A stretch of 10,908 nt of DNA from JBFJVZ01 sp041623895. Lineage in GTDB: Bacteria; Planctomycetota; Planctomycetia; Pirellulales; Pirellulaceae. How positions within the stretch are numbered: position 1 is the first letter of the stretch; each line of letters opens with the position of its first letter. Below are positions 6,151-10,908 of the stretch, one piece after another. Under the pieces are notes generated by a model. The model ran no database searches. It saw nothing but the letters and a program-made list of their open reading frames with translations, and had not been told where the DNA came from. Made by a program: the position numbers and the translations under genes. The stretch lies in NCBI GenBank assembly GCA_041623895.1, contig JBFJVZ010000274.1, positions 1 through 10,908 of the forward strand. Reading direction: 5' to 3'.

Positions 6151-6241
6151 ACCCGTGGTCAGGCGGCCAGATGACGGTAAGTTGAAACAAGTGCTGGTGT
6201 CGCCGGAACTTCGCTGACGATCGAAAAACATCGCTCCGGGC
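6151..6241. other. Spacer upstream of the Nudix promoter candidate: nothing clear
   Basis: No credible gene, RNA or repeat is seen in this part of the divergent Nudix/truB spacer. Short leftward open frames crossing it have no ribosome site and run through the repeat structures to the right. Confidence 0.3.
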
Positions 6242-6281
6242 AAAAAAAGGTCCACCACGGTTTGGTGTCGGTCGGTGGTGG
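6242..6281 (-). terminator. Leftward intrinsic-terminator-like hairpin
   Basis: CCACCAC (6252-6258) pairs with GTGGTGG (6275-6281) around a 16-base loop. In the leftward direction the stem is followed after three bases by seven T residues (complement of the A-run 6242-6248). It is the best-formed terminator shape in the window, yet no leftward gene ends here: truB to the right runs rightward. It may insulate the Nudix unit from antisense transcription of truB, end a small RNA, or act as a leader attenuator if a promoter lies further right. Confidence 0.4.
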
Positions 6282-6305
6282 TAAAACGGGCTTTTCTATC
6301 TTTTT

Positions 6306-6396
6306 GTCCTTCGACATTTGCTGTTTGATGTTCCGCGGTTTGCAGTGCTTAACAGGAGAACATCCAATATCGAACAAGGAATGTCGAAGGACGAAG
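6306..6396. repeat. Inverted pair of a dispersed-type intergenic repeat
   Basis: GTCCTTCGACATT (6306-6318) is perfectly complementary to AATGTCGAAGGAC (6380-6392). Similarity continues imperfectly inward: the right unit (about 6355-6396) reads GAACATCCAATATCGAAC then AAGGAATGTCGAAGG, and the left looks like a shortened copy in the opposite orientation (TTTGATGTTC at 6324-6333). The right unit resembles a recurrent intergenic element I recall from planctomycetes and other marine bacteria, often mis-annotated as peptides containing N-I-E-Q-G-M-S; this is memory, not a search. It lies directly upstream of truB. Confidence 0.55.
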
Positions 6397-6450
6397 TAGT
6401 TGGAACCCACGAACAACCGTGATGCCTCAAAACACAGGATCGAGCATGCA

Positions 6451-7341
6451 ATGCTTTTTGGATTCTTGAATTGTGACAAACCCGTGGGAATGACATCGCG
6501 CGATGTCGTGAATATCGTGCAGCGCCGCATTCGTCCGATCAAGGTCGGGCATTGCGGCACCTTGGACCCGCTTGCTCAAGGCGTTTTGGTGCTTGGTGTG
6601 GGCCCCGCGGTTCGTTTAACGAGTTACGTCCAACAGCTACAAAAACGATACGATGCCGGCTTTCGACTGGGCGCATCCAGTCAAACTGGTGATCTGGAGC
6701 ATGGATTTGTCGAACACCGGCAGCTGCCTGTTCCGACACGAACACAGCTGGCAACGGCGGCGCAAAACCTGATTGGACAGATCACGCAGATCCCGCCGGC
6801 TTATTCGGCGATCTGGGTGGACGGAGAACGCGCGTACAAGCGTGCGCGAAAAGGTGAGCAATTGCAGATGCCGTCGCGAACGGTTTCGATCGAACGCATC
6901 GAAATCTTGCAATACCAGTACCCTCAGCTCAGCCTGCGAATCGCCTGCGGCAGCGGTACCTACATTCGATCGCTGGGGATCGATTTAGCCAAAGCAGTCG
7001 GTTCAATCGCCGTGATGACAGAATTGATTCGCGTGGGCGTCGGACCATTTTCGATCGACGATGCGGTAACGGTCGATCAACTTCGAGAGGAACCGATTGA
7101 AAAACGATTGGTGCCGGCAGCGGTCGCCCTCGGCCACTTGCCCAGCGTCATCGTCAATCACGAAGATGCGATTCGTTTGGGAAATGGGCTGCCGATGCTG
7201 GCGGATATTTCGAACCAGATCGGCAATGTTGACGAGGCGGTGGTGCTAACTGAAAACGGCGACTTACGGGCGATCATCGTTCCCAAGCAACGCGGATGGT
7301 GCCCCAGCCGAGTTTTTCCCATCCCCAGTGCGTCGCCTTGA
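6451..7341 (+). CDS. truB: tRNA pseudouridine(55) synthase TruB
   Basis: This cytoplasmic enzyme converts U55 of the tRNA T-arm to pseudouridine. The 296-residue product begins MLFGFLNCDKPVGMTSRD, the family opening. The catalytic motif is GHCGTLDPLA with Asp39. KRY with Tyr67, IPPAYSA at about 114-120 and GTYIRSLGIDLA at 169-180 follow, all in the expected order. The ATG at 6451 is preferred; an upstream in-frame TTG at 6400 would add 17 residues lacking similarity and taken from the end of the intergenic repeat. The position after YSAI, where I expect a lysine (as in YSA-L-K of E. coli), is Trp122 here. The gene stands apart from the usual rbfA/infB neighbourhood and is followed after 256 bp by ftsK on the same strand. 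Confidence 0.95.
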   Translation: MLFGFLNCDKPVGMTSRDVVNIVQRRIRPIKVGHCGTLDPLAQGVLVLGVGPAVRLTSYVQQLQKRYDAGFRLGASSQTGDLEHGFVEHRQLPVPTRTQLATAAQNLIGQITQIPPAYSAIWVDGERAYKRARKGEQLQMPSRTVSIERIEILQYQYPQLSLRIACGSGTYIRSLGIDLAKAVGSIAVMTELIRVGVGPFSIDDAVTVDQLREEPIEKRLVPAAVALGHLPSVIVNHEDAIRLGNGLPMLADISNQIGNVDEAVVLTENGDLRAIIVPKQRGWCPSRVFPIPSASP

Positions 7342-7484
7342 ATCGACCCTACAGGGTGGGAATCAAGTGACGTTCGTACTCGCAAATCGGTCCGGCTTTT
7401 CTGGCTGATCCGATTCTGCGGCTTGAGTTGTTGAGGGCGTTGATGCTTGTGGCGCCGCATTGATTCAAGTTGCTAGCGAAAGAC

Positions 7485-7500
7485 TTCGCTCGGTCCGATA
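7485..7500 (+). other. Hairpin in the spacer upstream of ftsK
   Basis: AGCGAA and TTCGCT (7485-7490 and 7495-7500) form a perfect 6-bp stem with a 4-base loop about 100 bp before the ftsK ATG. No T-run follows, so a terminator for truB is unlikely; it may be part of the ftsK leader. The rest of the 7342-7597 spacer shows no convincing promoter and no gene. Confidence 0.3.
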
Positions 7501-7597
7501 CCAAGGGATGGCGCACGTGGTGTGTCAAATCCGGCGGTATGCGCGTACCAAGACCTTAGCGCATCCACTCCTCCCCCTGCAGACCTCCCGCTGCGCA

Positions 7598-10504
7598 ATG
7601 GCAAACGACGAATACGAAAACGAAGACGAAGATCGCGGCCCGAATTTTGCCCGCGACATCTTTGCCATCGCGCTTGTCGCGGTCACTTTGTTGTTGACCG
7701 TATCTTTAGTCACGCGAGATCCGGCCGATCCGATCGAGCCGCCTGTCTGGCCATTGAGCTCGTTTTACGTACCCGATGCTCTGATCTATCCGCAAAACGA
7801 TACGATCACCAACGCGTGTGGTTACTGGGGCGCCTTGATAGCAGCGGGGATGATGGATGCATTGGGGATCGCTTGCAGTCTGATCGTCGCTGCGGGAGGC
7901 GGTGTTGCGACTGCGTTGTTGGTTCGCGGGCAGATGAATGCACCCGTGCTCAGGTCGCTGGGTGGCACGATTGTGGTTGCAGCTGCCGCAACGGTGGCGC
8001 ACATGATGCCCGTTCGACTGGCCGGTATGCCGGTAGTGGGCGCCGGTGGACGACTGGGAGCGATGACATCCGCCTGGCTGCTAGAGCACTTTGCGCCGGC
8101 GGGCGCTTGGATTCTGACGCTAACCGTTCTGGCTGTCGGATTGCTGCTGACGACGGACTACGCGTTGTTGTACGCAAGTCGCGCATTGGCGAAAGGCAGC
8201 GCGAAGATCTCGCGCGGCGGCATTCAAAAGGCCGCCAAAGTCTTACCGCTTGGTGTGCGCCGCCGCCGCCGACCCTTCACGGACCTGGAGGAGCCCATCA
8301 AAATCGATGGCGAGCAAAGCGAAGAAGAAGATGAAGAGTGGGCTGAAGAAGAAGATGATGATGAGCAGGAAAGCGAAGAGCTGACGTTTAGCGAACCGAA
8401 AATCAAGTTCCGCAAGCGACAGCTCAAGGCGGCCAATGGCAAGCCGTCGGACGAGTCGAACTCAGAGGACGAATTTGCAGACGATGACGAGCAGAGCGAA
8501 TACGAATACGAGAGTGAGTATGAGGAGGATTTAGAGGAAGACGACGAACCGGTCCATCGGGAAATCGAAATCGAGGACGAGCAGCGAACCGTCCGCAGTG
8601 ACGCCGAGCACGACATACCGGAGCCAAAGATTCGCGTCAAGAAGCGGAAAAAGAAAGCGGTCCCGGTTAAAGACGAGCGTCAACAACTCTTCGAGAGTGT
8701 GCAGGAGTCTGCCCCCGCCGGCAGCGAGGACTACCATCTTCCCAACATCGAGCTGCTGGAAGCGAGCGACGATATCAGCATCGACGAACAGCTGGTCGAA
8801 GTACGCCGCAAGGCACGAATTTTGGAATCGACCTTCAAGGATTTTGGCTTCAACATTCGGGTCGTGGAAATCGAAACCGGGCCCGTGATCGCGCAGTACG
8901 AGATTGAACTGGAAGCCGGCTTGCGGCTCAGCAAGATCACCGGTCTGGCGGAAGATTTGGCGATCGCCTTGCGGGTTCCCAGCGTCAGAATCGTGGCACC
9001 GATTCCCGGAAAAAATACCGTCGGCATCGAAGTACCCAACGAAAAGCGGCAGGTCGTTCGCTTGCGCGATGTGATGGAAGAATCCGACACGCTGACCAAC
9101 AAGATGAGCATCCCGGTCTTCCTGGGCAAGGATGTTTCGGGGAATCCGATGGTGGTCGATTTGGCCAAAATGCCTCACCTGCTAATCGCCGGCCGCACCG
9201 GTACCGGGAAAAGTGTTTGTTTAAACGCCATCATCACTTCGGTCTTGATGTGTTGCCGGCCGGACGAAGTACGGATGTTGATGATTGATCCAAAAATGGT
9301 TGAACTAAGCGGCTACGGGCGACTGCCGCATTTGATGCATCCCGTGATCACGGACATGAGGAAAGCCGAAGCGATTTTGGCCTGGGCGGTCGAAAAGATG
9401 GAGGAACGATACTCGTTGCTTGCCAAAGTCGGCGTCCGCCACATCAATAGCTTTAACGATCTGGGCCGCGATGAGATCCTGAGACGTCTGGAAGTCGACG
9501 AGCAAGATGAGGTCAGCAGAGTCCCCGACAAACTTCCTTTCATCGTCATCGTCGCAGACGAAATGGCCGACCTGATGATGACCGCGGGGAAAGACGTCGA
9601 GCAGCACATCATTCGTCTGGCGCAAAAGAGCCGCGCGGTGGGGATTCACTTGATTCTGGCAACCCAAAAGCCAACCGTCGACGTGATCACGGGACTGATC
9701 AAAAGCAACTTGCCCGCACGTCTCAGCTTTCAGGTTGCCAGTAAGACCGACAGCCGGGTCGTGCTCGATGAAAACGGTGCGGACAAACTGCTCGGCAACG
9801 GGGATATGTTGTTCTTGTGGCCCGGCACCAGCACCTTGATTCGCGGACAAGGGACGTATCTGTCGGACGACGAAATCGACGCGATCTGTGATCACTGCAG
9901 CATGTCGGAACAAAATTTCGTCGGCGAGCTGATGAATCTGAAGGTCAAAGAGGATGGCGACGATGCGGCATCGATCGATCAGATACGCGACCGTGACCAG
10001 TTGTATGACAGTGCCATCGAAGTCGTGATTCGAGAAGGCCGCGGATCGTGTTCGCTGTTGCAACGCTGTTTGGGAATCGGCTATGGACGCGCGGCCAAGT
10101 TAATCGACTTCATGGCCGAAGACGGCATCGTCGGACAATACAACGGCAGCAAGGCACGCGAGGTCTTGATGACCATGGCACAGTGGCAAGAGCTGCAAGG
10201 ACTGGAAGCCGACGGTGATGATGAAGAGGCGTCCGATGAAATGAATGCCGAAGCAGAAGTCGATGCCGATACCGAAGCAGAGTTGGAAGCGGATCTCGAG
10301 GATGACAGCGAGGAGTACGAGGACGACGCGTACGAAGACGAAGAAGACGAGGAGGCGGAGTACGAGGACGACGAGTACGAGGACGACGAGTATGAGGACG
10401 CCGGAGATGAGGAATACGAAGACGTCGACGCCGAAGAGGAGTACGAGGACGACGGCGAAGAGTACGAGGAGTATGAGGAGTATGAGGATGAATCAGCGGC
10501 GTGA
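7598..10504 (+). CDS. ftsK: DNA translocase FtsK/SpoIIIE with acidic linker and acidic C-terminal tail
   Basis: This membrane-anchored motor pumps double-stranded DNA to clear the closing septum and assist chromosome dimer resolution. From the ATG at 7598 it has 968 residues. About four membrane helices lie within residues 20-195. A highly acidic linker (about 230-340) carries two EPKI-basic motifs at about 266 and 342. The alpha/beta RecA-like motor begins near 380, with Walker A GRTGTGKS (532-539, Lys538) and Walker B ending Asp654-Glu655 (FIVIVADE). A gamma winged-helix domain spans about 800-860. Beyond it lies a tail of about 99 residues, almost all Asp, Glu, Tyr and Ala with no Lys or Arg. 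FtsK proteins I know end close to the gamma domain, so the tail is unusual. The open frame begins at a TTG at 7460, and another ATG lies at 7508. The ATG at 7598 is chosen because it starts just before the first membrane helix, though it lacks a Shine-Dalgarno. Confidence 0.95.
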   Translation: MANDEYENEDEDRGPNFARDIFAIALVAVTLLLTVSLVTRDPADPIEPPVWPLSSFYVPDALIYPQNDTITNACGYWGALIAAGMMDALGIACSLIVAAGGGVATALLVRGQMNAPVLRSLGGTIVVAAAATVAHMMPVRLAGMPVVGAGGRLGAMTSAWLLEHFAPAGAWILTLTVLAVGLLLTTDYALLYASRALAKGSAKISRGGIQKAAKVLPLGVRRRRRPFTDLEEPIKIDGEQSEEEDEEWAEEEDDDEQESEELTFSEPKIKFRKRQLKAANGKPSDESNSEDEFADDDEQSEYEYESEYEEDLEEDDEPVHREIEIEDEQRTVRSDAEHDIPEPKIRVKKRKKKAVPVKDERQQLFESVQESAPAGSEDYHLPNIELLEASDDISIDEQLVEVRRKARILESTFKDFGFNIRVVEIETGPVIAQYEIELEAGLRLSKITGLAEDLAIALRVPSVRIVAPIPGKNTVGIEVPNEKRQVVRLRDVMEESDTLTNKMSIPVFLGKDVSGNPMVVDLAKMPHLLIAGRTGTGKSVCLNAIITSVLMCCRPDEVRMLMIDPKMVELSGYGRLPHLMHPVITDMRKAEAILAWAVEKMEERYSLLAKVGVRHINSFNDLGRDEILRRLEVDEQDEVSRVPDKLPFIVIVADEMADLMMTAGKDVEQHIIRLAQKSRAVGIHLILATQKPTVDVITGLIKSNLPARLSFQVASKTDSRVVLDENGADKLLGNGDMLFLWPGTSTLIRGQGTYLSDDEIDAICDHCSMSEQNFVGELMNLKVKEDGDDAASIDQIRDRDQLYDSAIEVVIREGRGSCSLLQRCLGIGYGRAAKLIDFMAEDGIVGQYNGSKAREVLMTMAQWQELQGLEADGDDEEASDEMNAEAEVDADTEAELEADLEDDSEEYEDDAYEDEEDEEAEYEDDEYEDDEYEDAGDEEYEDVDAEEEYEDDGEEYEEYEEYEDESAA
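10361..10405 (+). repeat. 15-bp tandem repeat within the ftsK tail
   Basis: TACGAGGACGACGAG occurs twice in perfect succession (10361-10375 and 10376-10390), followed by a diverged third unit TATGAGGACGCCGGA. The units encode Y-E-D-D-E, Y-E-D-D-E and Y-E-D-A-G. Further E-Y units (E-E-Y three times) close the gene. The pattern suggests the tail grew by codon-level slippage. Confidence 0.8.
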
Positions 10505-10508
10505 GGCA

Positions 10509-10524
10509 GGCAGGTGACGCTGCC
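10509..10524. terminator. Small hairpin between convergent ftsK and phosphoesterase genes
   Basis: GGCAG (10509-10513) pairs with CTGCC (10520-10524) around a 6-base loop in the 31-bp gap between the two stop codons. It lacks a T-run on either side, so at best it is a weak bidirectional terminator. Confidence 0.22.
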
Positions 10525-10535
10525 CGGCGGTCCGA

Positions 10536-10908
10536 TCATCGCCCGTCGCGCAAGCGATACCCCAGAAAGTCATCCAAGTCCGGCTCCGCTTCGATCATCG
10601 CTACTGTCTTTTCGACGTCGTAGGCAACGCGGCGAAACTCAACGCACTCGTCGTCCATCACCACGTAACAACTACGCGGGTCACCGTCGCGCGGTTGCCC
10701 GACGCTGCCAACATTGATCATCAACCGCTCTGATTGATTACTGATTGAATAGCCGGTTCCCGTTTCGCCCGGGCGGATGAATCGCAGGTCTGTGGTGAAC
10801 ACGCCCGGTACGTGGGTGTGGCCTTGAAAGCAAAGGTGGGGGATCATCGAGAACAGCTTTTCCATCTTCTTGCTGTTCTGCGTGTCTTCGGGAAAGACAT
10901 ACTCGTTG
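10536..10908 (-). CDS. Metallophosphoesterase (calcineurin-like), C-terminal part, cut by the window edge
   Basis: The frame stays open past the ATG at 10865 to the window edge, reading NEYVFPEDTQNSKK before it, so this is the C-terminal ~124 residues of a longer protein. It carries G-H-T-H-V-P-G, the GHxH metal ligands near the end of the calcineurin-like fold, and then INVGSVGQPRDGDPR, typical of small YfcE/MJ0936-type phosphodiesterases. The reaction is probably hydrolysis of a phosphodiester or phosphomonoester with a two-metal centre; the substrate is unknown. The upstream metal motifs (D-x-H and G-D) lie outside the window. The gene converges on ftsK with 31 bp between stops. The ATG at 10865 is internal and should not be taken as the start. 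Confidence 0.88.
   Translation of the reverse strand, partial: NEYVFPEDTQNSKKMEKLFSMIPHLCFQGHTHVPGVFTTDLRFIRPGETGTGYSISNQSERLMINVGSVGQPRDGDPRSCYVVMDDECVEFRRVAYDVEKTVAMIEAEPDLDDFLGYRLRDGR

Noticed and set aside
6400..6450. 17-residue extension of TruB from a TTG
   Set aside because: TruB homology starts at M-L-F-G-F-L-N-C-D-K-P. The extension begins right beside the intergenic repeat and has no similarity.
6159..6560. Leftward open frame of 133 codons across the Nudix/truB spacer
   Set aside because: It reads through the inverted repeat pair and a terminator-like hairpin, has no ribosome site, and its only familiar residues come from the repeat itself.
8224..8640. Serine-rich leftward open frame opposite the FtsK linker
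   Set aside because: Same cause: the antisense of Asp/Glu codons reads as Ser/Leu. There is no ribosome site or recognisable domain.
10081..10539. Serine/tyrosine-rich leftward open frame of 152 codons
   Set aside because: It is the antisense shadow of the GAG/GAC-rich acidic tail of ftsK and overlaps the well-supported gene completely; the composition follows from the complementary codons.
1..10908. CRISPR array, tRNA, rRNA, insertion sequence or prophage
   Set aside because: Read for on both strands: no spaced direct repeats of CRISPR type, no cloverleaf or rRNA core motifs, and no transposase or integrase motif was found.

Overview
The window looks like chromosomal DNA of a planctomycete, probably close to the Rhodopirellula/Pirellulaceae group. 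The evidence is indirect. GC content is moderate. Shine-Dalgarno signals are weak or absent at most starts. The secreted PQQ-type propeller opens with the D-W-P-Q-W-x-G-P signature that I associate with planctomycete exported propellers, and FtsK has a large acidic linker. Intergenic spacers are long and rich in hairpins. No database search was possible.

Layout. Positions 1-286: a structured spacer that probably ends in the start of a leftward gene cut by the window edge (ATG at 17). Its leader can fold so that the Shine-Dalgarno is paired. 287-2782 (-): glycogen phosphorylase. 2783-3159: divergent promoter region with an inverted repeat near glgP, three iterated ~19-bp direct repeats, a terminator-like hairpin and a -10-like box. 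3160-4479 (+): exported PQQ-like beta-propeller protein. 4480-4815: non-coding, with hairpins and a 10-bp tandem duplication. 4816-5508 (-): aquaporin whose pore signature is that of the NIP (Nod26-like) branch. 5541-6083 (-): ADP-ribose-type Nudix hydrolase, 32 bp upstream of the aquaporin and probably co-transcribed with it. 6084-6450: non-coding, with a Nudix promoter candidate, a leftward terminator-like hairpin and an inverted pair of what looks like a dispersed repeat. 6451-7341 (+): tRNA pseudouridine synthase TruB. 7598-10504 (+): FtsK/SpoIIIE DNA translocase with a long acidic linker and an unusual ~99-residue Asp/Glu/Tyr tail after the gamma domain. 10536-10908 (-): C-terminal part of a metallophosphoesterase, converging on ftsK and running off the right edge.

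The genes are mostly housekeeping or metabolic (glycogen breakdown, nucleotide-sugar clean-up, tRNA modification, chromosome segregation) and do not form one pathway. I see no phage, CRISPR, insertion sequence, defence island, tRNA or rRNA. The observations most worth following are the SD-occluding leader structure at the left edge, the NIP-like selectivity filter of the aquaporin, the FtsK gamma-domain substitutions with its acidic tail, and the repeats in the two largest spacers.
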